Source: Durusdinium trenchii (taxonomy: Eukaryota; Sar; Dinophyceae; Suessiales; Symbiodiniaceae). Taken from it: a stretch of DNA of 64,000 nucleotides. The stretch is from NCBI GenBank assembly GCA_963970005.1, contig CAXAMN010029027.1, forward strand, positions 1,407,798-1,471,797, given 5' to 3'. The translations under genes and the position numbers were made by a program. How positions within the stretch are numbered: the stretch's first letter is position 1; every line of letters begins with the position of its first letter. The notes below the pieces were generated by a model. The model made no database searches, was not told the DNA's origin, and saw only the letters and a list, made by a program, of their open reading frames with translations. Positions 11,396 to 23,547 of the stretch are shown piece after piece.

Positions 11396-13960
11396 TTGCC
11401 GCGCCAGCGTTGGTCAGTGCAAAAATTTGGGTGCGTCATAACCTTCAAATAGTCCTTCAAATGTTTTGTTACGTAATGTTACGTACTGTAGTATTTGTTT
11501 CATTTCTATCTTGCTTTGGATCTGACTTGACCAGAACTTTAATCGAATGTGTCAAACAGCATATTCAGGAGACTCATGATCCAATGTGCGCATGATCACG
11601 CATGAAATCGTATCAACATAGCAAATCATGTCCCTGTAAACAGTCGGGCACAGTCATCTTGGAGCCGGCACTGTGCGATGCCGAGGCATGGCGTCAGCCA
11701 GCGTCGATAGAACCAACGCCTTGGCCTTGAGCAACGAGACAAGACAAAACACTGAACATGAGATTGCTACAGTAACCTGTTTGTTTGTTTGTTTGGGTGG
11801 AGCTAAACGGGTTTGGGGCAATTTGTGAGTGCAGCCTTTTGGTTTCAGTGCAGATCACTGGTTCGTTCCACACGCTGCATGACAGAGGACCTGGAGCTGG
11901 TGGTGCTCTTGAAGGCATCGCTGCACTTATTCCCAGCGGATTCCTTTGTGCCGGGTTACAGTTGGATGGCTGAAGGAAGCATGACGGCTGAGGGGAGCCG
12001 GATTCACACTTGTTTGGAAATGTGATCGGTCTACCTAACAAATATGTTATATATATATTTATTATATTTGTAGACATTTCTTCGGAAAACATATACAGAG
12101 GATGTCCATGAATGTCCTACTGTATAGTCAATTACTAATCACCTGTGCATATTGTTGTGGTGGGTGGAGAGCTACTTCCAACGGGCACCAGACTCCCAGG
12201 TGTAAGAGGGACAAGCATTAGCATTGTGGAGGGTCCCACGCGTATTGCGTGTGTGTTCTCATTTGTGCTTTCTTCGCATGCAAAATGTTGCAGATAGTAT
12301 TCAGCTGAGTGGAGAGTCTAATTTGCTTGAAGGGTCGGGGTGTAGTTCTTGCGATGTACTGCAAAGCTCGGAACATTGTTCCAGGTTGGACCCATGCTTG
12401 CAATTGGAGGAAACACACCGACTCTTAGAATGAAGATCCTTAAATGTCCGGATTTGCCTCCTCAGTTCACTTTTGCAACTTGCTGAAGACGGTATTACGA
12501 AGCGCGCACGAAGGCACCTTCTACAGGCCAGCCTGTTCCCTTCAAAGTCAACTACACTGTTTGGGGAAATAGATGGGTGGCCCGCGACCAGTGTGGTTCT
12601 TAAATTCCAAGTTCTGACATTTTTAGAAGGTGTTTTGTTTTTGCGTTGTCAGCTGTTATAAACTCTTCGTTGCAGCATTGAAGACCAGAGAAACAACATG
12701 TCCACTCACGAAATGAAAGACCTTGGGAGATCTGACCACAGTTTGCGCGTAATTAGTGCGCCGTGCGTGAGAGCGGATTCCAGGAGAGAGCACGACCAGA
12801 TCGATGCGTGCTGAGATGAATCAATTTGTATCAATTTGTCATTTGCAGCTGGTTGTGAAGCAAGTCAAAAAACTAGGAATCATAATTACTGTGTATAGCT
12901 CTGGAGCAGGGTGTTCGCAGTGGACCAGAGTCCAAAGAGCTGCAAGTACCATGCTGAAAAAGGTTGAGCACCGGTGGTTGTGAAACGGAAAGGCCACGCC
13001 CAGTTGAGCCACCAACGAGAACAAGACTGCCGGCGATAAAAACACTGGCCCAGTTGGTTGATAATAACCCTTATGGGACTACTCTCCTTTCGATCAGACA
13101 TGATATGAGAAAGGGCAAAGAAACCATCCACAAAGTAAGTCCGCCATTGAGTCCGCCATGTGTTATTCGAAGCACAAGGGACAGAGTGTGACTCCCATTG
13201 ATGCATGCGTTTGAGATGCTGCAGGCAAGAGGTCATCAGAGAGGACGTCCAGAAGTCGTCGCATGGATTCATCCATCCCTCCATCCATCCATCCATCCAT
13301 CCATATCATTGCATTGCATTGCATATCATTGCATTGCATTGCATTCCATTCCATTCCATTCCATTCGTTCCTTCATTCGTTCATTCCTTCCTTCCTTCCT
13401 TCATTCATTCATTCATTCATTCATTCTTCATTCATTAATTCATTCACTCTGCTAGATTCCAGGAAGAACAAGACTTCAGCAGCATTTGAACGAAGATTAG
13501 ACAGGCGTTGCCAGTTTCTTCTTTTGTTTGCTTTATGCCTTGGTGCTTTGCTGCTCGTGCATGATTTCATGCAGATGCAGCATTTGATGTCCTTTCTTGG
13601 CACCATTTTTCCCATAATCTGAGGTTCTCACCATTGGATGCACAAATTGTGTTTGGAAAGACATTCAAGCTACAGCATTGGTATTGGAAATGTGGCAAGG
13701 CAACACTTGTCATTTGTTTGACGAGCTGCTAGTAGCAGTCATTTGCCATGCCATGCTGTTACCCAGCGATGCTTTTGATGAAGAGGCGGTAAAGAATTGG
13801 GTGTTGAATGGGTGTTGAGATCAACGATGGTGAGACAGCACCCAGGTATACCCAGGTATTGTAGGTTGGGTTTCTCAACGGTGCTCTCAAACTGGATTTG
13901 GTTTGACACAGCACCTGCAAAGGAAGTGTTTATGATGTTTTTGCGCAAAAGACGTATGCT
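11396..13960. other. Spacer with simple repeats, no gene supported
   Basis: Open frames here are short and overlap on both strands. The only clear structure is the CATT/CCAT simple-repeat block at 13263-13452. Confidence 0.5.
13263..13452. repeat. Compound CCAT/CATTG/CATTC/TTCC microsatellite
   Basis: Successive blocks of CCAT, CATTG, CCATT, TTCC and ATTC units run through this stretch. They create three overlapping His/Ser/Phe-rich chance frames that should not be taken as genes. Confidence 0.9.
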
Positions 13961-13967
13961 ATAGTGA

Positions 13968-14456
13968 GTGAGAGATTTCCACAAAGCGCCAAAGGCGTGT
14001 AAGTACCTCACTGTTCATATGGTCGCTGGTCGTACCGTCTGCTCCCATTTTAACCCGGTGAAGTGGAGTTTCTCCTTTGACCAGAGTCCTTGCTTGCTAC
14101 TACTTTTGGAGGAGGCTCCCGATGATGCAGAGGAAGAAGACCAAACCTTCAACGAGGAGTGTTGCAAAACGTTTTTGCACAAAGTAGAGCCCATCCGGTC
14201 AGGAGTTGCGCGCTATTTTTGGCAAGTTCTAACCCAATGGCCCATGACCTGGAAAGCGAGGCAGACCCTTAGGGCAATTGGAAGTCGCATCAGACTTCGA
14301 ACAGTTTTCTCAGCGATTGCTGCTTCCATGAGCCCCAATTGTTGGGCCTTAACCGGCCAGGCATGCAGAAAAGTTGAAACATGCCAACTGCCTTTTTCCA
14401 AAGAGGTCGACAGTATTCACCATGTTTATCCTTTGTCACAATTTGATTGGATGTGA
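13968..14456 (+). CDS. Candidate exon, unknown protein (segment 1)
   Basis: The frame contains a compact acidic patch (EEAPDDAEEEDQTFNEECC) followed by hydrophilic, tryptophan-containing sequence (VARYFWQVLTQWPMTWKARQ). It has coding character but no known domain. It lies just before the frames at 14480-15120 and 15595-15882 and may be an exon of the same gene. The true exon start is probably inside the frame after an acceptor near 14080. Confidence 0.3.
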   Translation: MRDFHKAPKACKYLTVHMVAGRTVCSHFNPVKWSFSFDQSPCLLLLLEEAPDDAEEEDQTFNEECCKTFLHKVEPIRSGVARYFWQVLTQWPMTWKARQTLRAIGSRIRLRTVFSAIAASMSPNCWALTGQACRKVETCQLPFSKEVDSIHHVYPLSQFDWM

Positions 14457-14479
14457 GGCTCTTTGGGTGTTTTTTTTGT

Positions 14480-15120
14480 TGTGTCAGTTCGGCAAACGGT
14501 TCCCTGCCTGTAATGTAGCGAAACTCCCAAAATGCCCCCTAATGGAAAGCATCCGTACTCGGGAGTTTTTGGTGCTGACAGCAGATCGTGCGGATGACAC
14601 TCAGACACATAAAAACATAGTTGAAACTTATTATGTTGGCACAGCTGCCTTCGAGGAGGAGTGGATTGGCCAACAGTTCGAGTCCATCCAAGATACATGT
14701 ACATGGTTCCAGCAGGAGCTCTCTGAAGTGGAAGACGTGGCGCCGTTGGTATTATACGCTTCAAGGGACATCAGAGCAGCTGCAATGCGTATTATGTCCT
14801 TTCTTGAAAATAAGGATCCTTGCACTATCAGATTCACCGGAGGCCACGAATTCCCACTTATGTCAGAGTCAGGGCAAGTTACTACCCGATTCCAACACGC
14901 TTTCGAGCTGATGGAGCAGGTGGCAAACAATGCAGTTTCAGAGCAGAGATCCTGGAATGATGACCAAGCTTCACTGCAGAGTGGCTTTGACACCGCCGCA
15001 GCCCTGGTCGGTGCAACGCGGATCCTTGAGCAGGAGATATTGAATCATGATGATTATATTCCTGCAAGCTACCAGCCCACAAGAGGTCAGTCAAGGATCG
15101 GGTGGTTCGTGCCAGTCTAA
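14480..15120 (+). CDS. Candidate exon, unknown acidic protein (segment 2)
   Basis: About 210 codons of well-balanced, acidic, helix-prone sequence (for example FEEEWIGQQFESIQDTCTWF and TRFQHAFELMEQVANNAV) ending GWFVPV and a TAA. This is the most convincing unknown coding stretch in the 12-18 kb region. The open frame reaches back to 14374 but its first 35 codons are low quality. No family is recognised. It may be the last exon of the gene begun at 13968. Confidence 0.45.
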
Positions 15121-15594
15121 AGTTTGAAGATCGCATTTGATCACATCTCTAACAGTCATGCACGTCAAGTTTTCGTTCAAAGCTCCCAGAACCCCCATGC
15201 TGCTTGATTTGTGCTTGACTGCTCAACATCTCTCTCAGTGGCGTTCATGAAGGCTTGGCCCTAGAGGAGCTTGACCAGCTTGGCTCGCACTTTGACCAGC
15301 GCTTGGACCCTGGTTACTGGCGCTCCTGTTCCACCAGCCGACCTCAAGGGGAGCGAGTGGGCCACTTGCAGTGGGCCACAACGTGCTTTCGGTCTCAAAT
15401 CGCAAACACCAATAAAGGGGATTTAGGCTCAGGTAGTCTGAGATTTGAGACTGAAAGGTTTCTTAGGCTCAGGTAGTTTGGGATTTCGCTCTAGTTTGCG
15501 GTTTTCTGCAATCAAATTGCTAGCGAACCACAATTTGTGGCATGCAGTTGTTTGGGCTGGTTTTCCCCAATCAACTTCAAAGGCCATCTCAAGC

Positions 15595-15882
15595 TACGAC
15601 GCGAACGAGGTCTTGTCCGACGATGCAGGTGGACATTGGTGGCCAAACCGGGCTGAAGTACGCGCTGAGGAACTTACCGTAGTTTTTGAGATCATGGGCA
15701 ATGATGCCTTCGACGCCTACCTTGCCTACGAAGACGACGCTCATAATGAAGCGGTGCAGTTGGCCATTTGCATCTCCTACTATGCAAAGGACATATTGAA
15801 GCGAGTTGGCGAAGTGCCAGAGGGGTGCTACACTGCGGCTTTGCTTAACAATGATGGTTTCTTTGATGATTGCTTTGCGTGA
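15595..15882 (+). CDS. Candidate exon, unknown acidic protein (segment 3)
   Basis: After an AG at about 15593 the frame reads as acidic globular sequence (VVFEIMGNDAFDAYLAYEDD, then YYAKDILKRVGEVPEG) and ends FDDCFA with a TGA. It resembles segment 2 in composition and lies 480 bases downstream of its stop, so it is either a neighbouring gene's last exon or a remnant. No domain is recognised. Confidence 0.35.
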   Translation, partial: YDANEVLSDDAGGHWWPNRAEVRAEELTVVFEIMGNDAFDAYLAYEDDAHNEAVQLAICISYYAKDILKRVGEVPEGCYTAALLNNDGFFDDCFA

Positions 15883-16710
15883 GTGCAAGGAACTGGACTG
15901 TTCCACTTTACTAGTTGCAAATACGCGCTGCACTAGTTCTGGGTTTTCAATCTGGCACTTTTTTAAGCACTACTAAGATCAAAAAACTAAGCCCAGTCGG
16001 TGAACACTGGTCCATTATCAGGTCACCGGCAGGATTTTAGAGGTTTTAGGTTCAACTCTGCAAAGAATAACTTTCTTTGCGGGAATATGGTGTGCGCTTG
16101 TGTTTTTGCACTATCGTTTGTTCCCATCTGCAAAACTCGACTGAAACACGCTCAGCTTTTGGTGGCGTTGGCGGCACGAGAGCCGAAGCTTCACATTGAG
16201 CTGCGACGGGTCCTGCAGGATCTCGCAGTGCGCCGAAGCTTCACTCTCGCGCGAAGGCGTGGACTCCTGCTGGGAGCAGCACAAGTCTTTGTCGGAGTAT
16301 GACAAGTCTAAGTGATGTGACATGTTCTGGCCACATGAAGGGCTTGGCCTGTAGTGACACGGCCCATCGAACAAAAGCCTGGCAAAGCGTCCCTCCTGTT
16401 TGCCACAAGACATAGTCCTGCATGTTTTGCCCCGCAAATAGCTTCTCCTGCACCAGGAGGTGCTTTTGATAGTCTTCTCATCTTGAGATGTGAGGAGCTG
16501 GCTTTGCATTGTTTGCAGTGAGCACCGGTGCAGTATGGCTCCCAAGCATGGCCCGCATAGTCAGGGTTGCCCAAAATAATCCAACATTTGTTGACCATGA
16601 ATCATGAGCATCTCCTGGTGCAGGACTGGCTGTTTGGTGGTGGAATTCTTGTACTCAGCAGAGTACAGGAATTGCCAGCTTTGGTGCCTGCCTCCATGAG
16701 AATCTCCTTC

Positions 16711-17078
16711 GTGTGTGTGTGTGTGTCCACCCCTGGACAAAGGGTTCTCAACCGACTTCGGCAGGGGGCGACAGGGTCGCTGCATGGCTGTCGCCAACGA
16801 AGCTCCATGCAGTCGACCAGGATGCGGGGACTGATCATCCCCGTGTACCTGCACTTTTAACTTTTGCTCACGCTGTCCAATCGTTTGGTTTGTTTTCATG
16901 GTGTTTCATGTCTTCCTCCCCCCAAACAGGTTTCTCAGCCACTTTCAGCAGCCGCGCTTTTTTGCAGCTTGTCGCCGCAGTTGTGCACAAACCACTTGTT
17001 AAAACATCTTCAATTGATCGGACTCCTCACCTTACCGTTGAGCCATTCCTTTCCTCGGGGAATTGAGTTAACTGAATA
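16711..17078 (+). mobile_element. Solo terminal repeat related to the 12-kb retroelement
   Basis: In plus orientation it starts in a (GT)n run and continues CCACCCCTGGACAAAGGG, and it ends with CACCTTACCGTTGAGCCATT then CCTTTCCTC and TTAACTGAA. The same order of landmarks is found, reverse-complemented, in the terminal repeats at 25061-25460 and 36878-37278. The middle is clearly diverged. No internal element sequence is attached on either side, so it is a solo terminal repeat or a heavily truncated copy. Confidence 0.75.
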
Positions 17079-18370
17079 CAAGTGTCAGAGTGTGTCCTTT
17101 TCAAGTGAGAGAGCCTCAGACGGTCACCACCAGAGCGGCCTTTGTGACACTGTGGGAGGAGCAGCTTGATAGTGTCATAGTGTTCAAGCTCCAAGGGTAG
17201 CCCGCAACAAGGTCAGACAGCAGCGCTACCAAACCCGACTGATCCTACGCGTTTGCTCCTTTTCTCCCCTCCTGCACAGGATTGCACCCTTCTACATTTG
17301 CATTTAGACCAGGACCCACATTCCCTTGCACACTCTCCCGCTTCGCAGAAGTCAAAGCTAATGACCACAGTAGAATCGTTGCCTCTCAAAACAATCATTT
17401 GACGCCTGGCCTTTCACTGTGTTGTTTTTTTCCAAGTAGCTCTGTGCATGCACATGTTTGTGCATGGTGTGTACATGCATATTATTGGCGTTGGACTTAT
17501 GTGTTTATCAAGTGTAATTACTGCAATCCGAAACAGTTGCTACAATGGACTACTTCAGCAGTGCATTAAGAACCAGCCGCCACATGCAGCACTCCGTTAA
17601 TAGCTAATAGCTAACTAATGTTCACACTGCAGTAGCTTTGATTAAATTATAATGTCGTCAAAATAGAACCGGAAGTAATTGTATTAAATCCGTGATGAGT
17701 GACAACAAAAGACCACCAAACCTTGATGATGTAGAACACGGAACGCAATTGAAAGAAGGATGCAAAAGGGCAAAAAGAAAGGAAGGACTACAATGTATCC
17801 TGTATGCGGGTACATGATTCATGTGTGATCTATCGCGCAGTTCAACATGGTAAGAGACCGGTCGAGGGTCTCAAGGGGTTGTGGAAACACAATACATGTT
17901 GGGAAATGTTCTCAGTTCTGGACATGCGCACATGTTTGAAGGTATGAAATGCAAGGGTGTAATTTTACTATGGTCTAATACGGTCCATACACAATCGGTT
18001 AGATCTTAATCGCCCAACATAAAGAGTTGTGATTGTGTGCTTTGTGGTTACTGCAACAGCATTTGCTGGGCGTTGTTGTACATTTCACGCTTCCTACCTT
18101 CAAGGCAGAATACATGCAACCTGAGGTGGACTATCCAGGTGACGGGCCCGAACTACTGCTGATGTCCCTCGGCGCGATGCAACCATATCGAATAGTATCA
18201 CCAGTTGGTCGGGACCTGACAGCCTTTTTTGGTTGGGTTTCCGCACTGTCTTGGAGTGATGTTTCTAATGTAGCTGCGTTGTGCTTCTGGCTTCCTTGTG
18301 AAGGATGCAAGTGTCGCCAAAATAAGTCACACAACGCAGCACCTTGTCGTTGCATGTCACCGCATTTTCT
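17079..18370. other. Spacer, no gene supported
   Basis: AT-rich sequence with short overlapping frames. A plus frame at 18033-18386 contains some coding-like text but is interrupted by the better exon starting near 18373. Confidence 0.45.
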
Positions 18371-18372
18371 CC

Positions 18373-18528
18373 AGGATAGGCTCTGAAGCCCACTACACGA
18401 ACTACATGATTCGCAACACAAAAGCCAGCGTTGATGAATGTGTTGCGCAAGCACGCCGTATTTTGCACTGTGCCCGCGCTGTGGAAGAGTGGTACCACAA
18501 GGATGCTTGGCGTATACTTTCTTTGTGA
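18373..18528 (+). CDS. Candidate terminal exon, unknown protein
   Basis: A clean acceptor (CATTTTCTCCAG) is followed by coding-like sequence with IGSEAHYTNYMIRNTKASVD and a basic/helical tail ending WRILSL and a TGA. Upstream exons cannot be placed. No family recognised. Confidence 0.35.
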   Translation, partial: RIGSEAHYTNYMIRNTKASVDECVAQARRILHCARAVEEWYHKDAWRILSL

Positions 18529-18980
18529 GAAGATTTACTTCAAAGGTAGATGAATAGAAATGTGTGACCATTGCGGGGTTGGAGGTGATTACTTCCAGTG
18601 GTGGCTTTAACCTTGCATGGAGAATCTTGGAAACCCAATTGGCAGAATAACAACTCTAGACTGAAACAACAAACGAGAAATCTATACCAATCTGCAGTGT
18701 TCAGCACCCTCAAATGTGCTGATGTGTTTAGGGTGAAACCACAGGGCGTTCTTGGTACAAACACATGCATGAGCCCTCAACCTCCAGAAGCCCATCCCAA
18801 GCTAGGAGGCGGAAGAGAGTGAAAGCCGTGAATCGATCCCATTGGTTTGCTTCCGCCTGGTCGCAAATTCTGACTACTCAGAGGCCATGACTGAGATGAC
18901 CAGGCCGTGTGGGTGCACTGGAAATGTTTTGTGGGCTTTGTAGCTGGAGATGATGATATCCATTCCAAAGTAAAGCGGTT

Positions 18981-18999
18981 CATATATATATATATATGT
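18981..18999. repeat. (AT)n run
   Basis: A short ATATAT microsatellite just upstream of the ankyrin exon. Confidence 0.9.
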
Positions 19000-20048
19000 G
19001 TCTGTGGAACACGGTTCCCTATTGGGCTTTTTCCGAGTGCTTTTCTTTGACAACCTCCGGGTGCAACTTCAGGAGGGAAGTTGGATTGTCAGAGACAGCA
19101 AGTGACTACGAGCACGACTGGCTGGCTCCCCCCCAGTCATGGTATGAAATACCTGAACCCAGCATACTGGAACCCAGCGCAAAGTTCTTCTTTGAAAGAC
19201 AGTTTTACCATCATATTCAAGAAGCAGCAAGATCTCAGCAAGAGATGTGCCCAGCGTGCTACACTCCACTTCAGCTCGAGCCTGCACCACACGGCCTGGA
19301 AGCTTCTTGTGAACGGTGTTGCAGGCGGTTGGATCTACAATGCTACCGTTGCTTGGCATGCCAGTGGACCATTTGCCATACATGCCACTTGTCATGGGAC
19401 CGACAAATCGATTTGTTCCCACTACATTTGGCCGTTGAAGAGGGCGATGTTCATGTGGCGAAGATGTACTCAGCTTTAATTGATGATCACAATGGACATG
19501 GCGAGACACCTTTGCATGTGGCCGCATCGATGGGGCGACTTGAAATGGCAAAATGGCTGGTTGCCCAAAGAGCAGATGTGAATGCTTGTACGCGTGACAA
19601 CCGCAAACTTGATCCACTGTGCTTGGCTGCAGTAGCCGGACACAAGGCTGTTGTTTCATTGCTTTTGGAATGTCGTGCAGACGTATGCCAAGCGCTTTAC
19701 AATTCTGTTCATGACCGTGCCATCCCAGCAGCACAATTATTGTTGCAGGACTTTGGTGTCGATGTCAACGCTCATGACGGAGGGGGTCGCACGGCATTGC
19801 ACAAAGTAGTGGCCAGCGGTAACCTTGAAGGTGCAATTTTCCTGTGTGATCATGGAGCCTGTGTGGTCTGGAATGACAACGAAGGGGAAACCCCGGTGCA
19901 GGTTGCGTTCAAGCTTCGTGACAAGTTTGCTGACGACAATGACCATAGAGGCCACTGGACAGATTCGCTTATGTTGGCTGCTGAGGAGTACAAACAGTTA
20001 ACAATTTTGCTATCTGGGCGTTTAGCTGAAGATCTTGATGCTTCATGA
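18996..20048 (+). CDS. Zinc-finger plus ankyrin-repeat protein
   Basis: A 350-codon frame; the true exon probably begins near 19072 after the acceptor GTGCAACTTCAG. Residues 84-131 form a Cys-rich treble-clef-like module (CPACYTPLQL, then SCERCC, then YRCLACQWTICHTCHL), comparable to ZZ/DC1 zinc fingers. Residues 140-310 hold four or five ankyrin repeats, recognisable from HGETPLHVAASMGRLEMAKW, DPLCLAAVAGHKAVVSLLL and GRTALHKVVASGNLEGAIFL. A protein-binding scaffold role is expected from the domains; there is no enzyme domain. The frame ends with a stop at 20048, so this is probably the last exon. N-terminal domains on earlier exons cannot be excluded. Confidence 0.75.
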   Translation: MCLWNTVPYWAFSECFSLTTSGCNFRREVGLSETASDYEHDWLAPPQSWYEIPEPSILEPSAKFFFERQFYHHIQEAARSQQEMCPACYTPLQLEPAPHGLEASCERCCRRLDLQCYRCLACQWTICHTCHLSWDRQIDLFPLHLAVEEGDVHVAKMYSALIDDHNGHGETPLHVAASMGRLEMAKWLVAQRADVNACTRDNRKLDPLCLAAVAGHKAVVSLLLECRADVCQALYNSVHDRAIPAAQLLLQDFGVDVNAHDGGGRTALHKVVASGNLEGAIFLCDHGACVVWNDNEGETPVQVAFKLRDKFADDNDHRGHWTDSLMLAAEEYKQLTILLSGRLAEDLDAS

Positions 20049-21550
20049 CAAAGACCATCAGTCGGCGCTTAGCGGCTTAGTGCAATGAATGAAGGAGGCC
20101 ACAGCGTTGAGATTCTGGTGCAGGGCTGCCCTGCCGTGCCTCAAGCAAAGCTGCTTGCTCCCAGACTAAGACTGAAAGAGACCCGTGCAACATAAGACTG
20201 TGACAAGGCCGATGAGCCTTCACGTCCGAAGAAGCTCACCCCATGTTGGCACACCAAGTGTGAGGTGCACCTCTCAGAGAACGAAGACACCCTTGCAGTC
20301 ACTCAGATTGTTCACGCGCTTTTGACTAAAGTCACTTGAACCAACATGAATTGCAAAAGTATGAACAACAAAAGTCGTTTTTCCCGCTGAGGCACTGGTT
20401 GTTTTCATCGGGTGCAGTATCCCTCCAAGAGATCATTAATGTCGCTCACATCTCCTGTCCGAAGTAGTATGACTTTTTGTATGGAACGGGGGTGAGTTTC
20501 TATCCGTGGTCACATGAATGTGAAGATGTCATTGGAGATACTTGTAGGTCTCATCTCTTTTTTGCTAACTTCTATCATATGACAGCGACCTTTCCTGTGA
20601 CCATCTCTGAATGTTTTGCATTTCACGGATCTCACAAAGTCAAAGGACTGTGTTTTGATTCTATATAGAATCATAAACACCAAAGGAAGACTGGCGGTTC
20701 GTTTCGGTGTTGTAAAACATGAGAGGCCTCCGCAATGCATTGTCCGCATCGTCCGCGCTTTGTCAGGTGGAAATCTTAATCTGCCAAGTGGATCGCAACG
20801 GGCCTTTCCAGAACTCTTCGGCTGCTCGTCGCAGCAGAAAGGACACAGGCCTTTCCAGCACTGCAGTGTGCTGTGGATGACTCTTGGTGGTTGATGTAAT
20901 TCATGTCAATCAACGATTGTATTTGATCATTTCTGTGCGTCCGCTCTTTTGTGCTTTCTCTTCAGATGTCTCCCAGCTCCAAGTTCCTGCTCAGAGATGC
21001 CCTGAACCAAGGCAACGATTGCAGCTTTGATGTATATATCTCTTAGCCATGAGATCATGAGATTGCTGACAAGATTTGTGTGAATGTTGCACTGTGGTGC
21101 CAGAGAAGTAAGTTTCACTTGCATCGACAGCAGAAATGGTGTGCATCTTGTTTGTCCCGAGGACAATTTAGAATTCTAACGTTGAGTGCACCCAAAGCTG
21201 CGATATCGTCATTCTTGGCGAAGAAAGGAATGGAACGCAGCCGGAAGAACGATCACATACGATCACAGAACTGATCAACAGGCCGTATATTCTATCCATA
21301 TGATTCTATATGTTTCATTCTTCAAGTCAGGAATCGAGCATATGCATCAAACAAGGGGGAATTCCGTTGTGCTGTGATGAAGAGCTTCACGCATTGCTGA
21401 CCTCCGCAGCTGAGTTAACACTCAACGGCTATACTTTTCAACCATGTATAGTGAGTCAAGAAGCGTGTCTCCCAATGGGATGCGAGGAATCTCAAAAACG
21501 AATAAACGGACTTGTGAACTGATATGAAGAAGAGAGGAGAGCTTCCTTGG
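20049..21550. other. Spacer, no gene supported
   Basis: No coding-like frame. Sequence next to the ankyrin gene's 3' end is followed by AT-rich DNA up to the family A repeat. Confidence 0.5.
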
Positions 21551-21552
21551 CT

Positions 21553-22788
21553 TTCTCCTTGCATTCACTCATATTCACTCATTTAAACTTGCACCTGAGG
21601 AACCCGTCTCCGAAAGAAGTCTTCCAGGTGAATCCTGACGATCCTCGCACCTCGAATGGTGTTCGCACTGTCTCTTTAGTTTTCAGTTCCTATTTTGTAC
21701 TTCTATATAGTTTGAGAATGAATGGTTTATGTGTCTCTTGTATCAATGGTTTGTTGTTTTGTCTTCAGTCAATATATATATATATATATATTGCCAAGAC
21801 CCTTCTTTTCAAATCAGCATGCTGTTGCGCATGTGCTCAGGCAATCCTGGGAGTCTTGGGCACCCAATCGGGTGCAAACCATGCAACAAGTACAAACCAG
21901 AGAGGCTGATATGCTTCGCTTTTGATTTGCATACAAACAGCAACTAGCAGCTAATTGCAGTCGTCAGGCGCAATGACTCCTGCAAGCATGCCGCTACTTG
22001 TTCTTTTTGCCACAGCAAGGAGCCTGATATGTTTTAAACGGCTTTATGGTGCCTAGCTGCAAAACCTTGACAACTCTGTTTTGCATAACTTTCCAGCAGA
22101 AATCGATCAAACTCGAATAACTTTTCACCCGTGCACCCTGTTGCAGGAACATGGACGCCCACAACACCGAGGGCAGCGCGGTCGTCACGCTTTGCAGAGA
22201 AGGTGCCTCATGTGGACCTGTTGGTTTCCAGTTTTTGGTTTATCCTGCATAGTGACATAGTGTTCAAACCACCGACTTTTTCAATTCTGCTGACACCACT
22301 CTGCTTACTGCAGCTTGGAGATCAAAAGATACAAAATTACCATGAAAAGTGTGGCATGTTTTGATAGATTCAAAGTCTTCATCGGTGCTCTTCGTTTGCA
22401 GTGTGAGTTCACTCACGGGCGTCACCGAAAACTAGTCACTGCAGCGAGAGAAAGGACGTGTACGGAGAGAGTAAGTGGTGTGGACAGAGTTAAGGCTTTG
22501 AAGGCTGAGCCAAAATAGGCAGAGCCTTGAGCCTTCTTTTGATGCCTGAAAATGCGATGGAAAATAGTTGCTATGGAATTGTGACGTGCTTTCCCAGTGA
22601 ATCTCAGTGCAGTGGTTGACCCAGACAAGTGAAGCTGTGGCTTTGATATTCATCGTCAGCTTGGTTTCGGCACAGGCAATTCCTCGAGAGTCGGGATGTT
22701 TTGAATGATCAGTACTTGGCTTAAGAGCCGTGGAGTTGCAGTCTCGAATCTTACGACCGCAGTGCGCCAGCTCCAGTTGCATGTTTTT
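21553..22788. repeat. Dispersed repeat family A, copy 1
   Basis: A unit of about 1.23 kb. Its parts recur at 42690-43123, 45011-45295 and 46017-46610 with high identity (for example the stretch starting GCATGCTGTTGCGCATGTGC). It contains an (AT)n run near 21774-21790. No convincing ORF. Its first bases (TCTCCTTGCATTC) and last bases (CCAGTTGCATGTTT) are found joined head-to-tail at about 45120, so the unit also exists in tandem. Confidence 0.8.
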
Positions 22789-23547
22789 TTAAGGTTAAGA
22801 GGATGATGGACCAGTTGTATACGGTGTGCTGAGGCTCGTTTTGATCATTGACAGAATCTACAAGGCACGGTGTTCAATGGTTAACGCTGTTTACTGTTGC
22901 CCTTCGCTATCGCTTTGTTTGGCTTTAAGGGGCAGGGGCGACAGGAGGTGTGTTGATCACTGATGTGATTGTTACGGCTCGAGCGTGTCGATTGGTTGTT
23001 GTCACAGGCAAGCTTGGGAAATTTGCGTAAGTGCACATCCACTCCTTGTCCAGTCGCATGGTCTTGGAGAGTGAAACTAGAAAGGCAGCATCCGTTCTAA
23101 AACTGCAAGCCAGATGGCGAGTTTGGCCAGGTAGCTTGAAAATACTAGGCCCTAGGAGTTCCATAGAGCAGGCAGCTAGTGCGGCTGACAGGAGTAGGAG
23201 AAGTGCTAGCCTTGCTGGAACAAAGGATCACTAGTACCTGAAGCTCACCAAGCCAATTGCACAAATAAACCCATTCTGGCACATACTCATTTGTTCCTAA
23301 GCTTTGAGCTTTGTTGTGTTTCTACAAAAACTCTTCTACACAGCTCCGACTGAAAACGCCAGACAAGCGTCACACTAAGCTGCACATGAAATCAAAAGAG
23401 ATACAAGCTTGGGATGAGCAGCCGGCAAATGTATTTGTTCAGGAGCCCCATGAGATCATGGACAAGGCCAAAAGGTGCCATGCTAAAAAGCTCGGCGAAA
23501 CGACACAAACTTGACAGGTCTTTGACAAGACTCCATTCATTCCAGGC

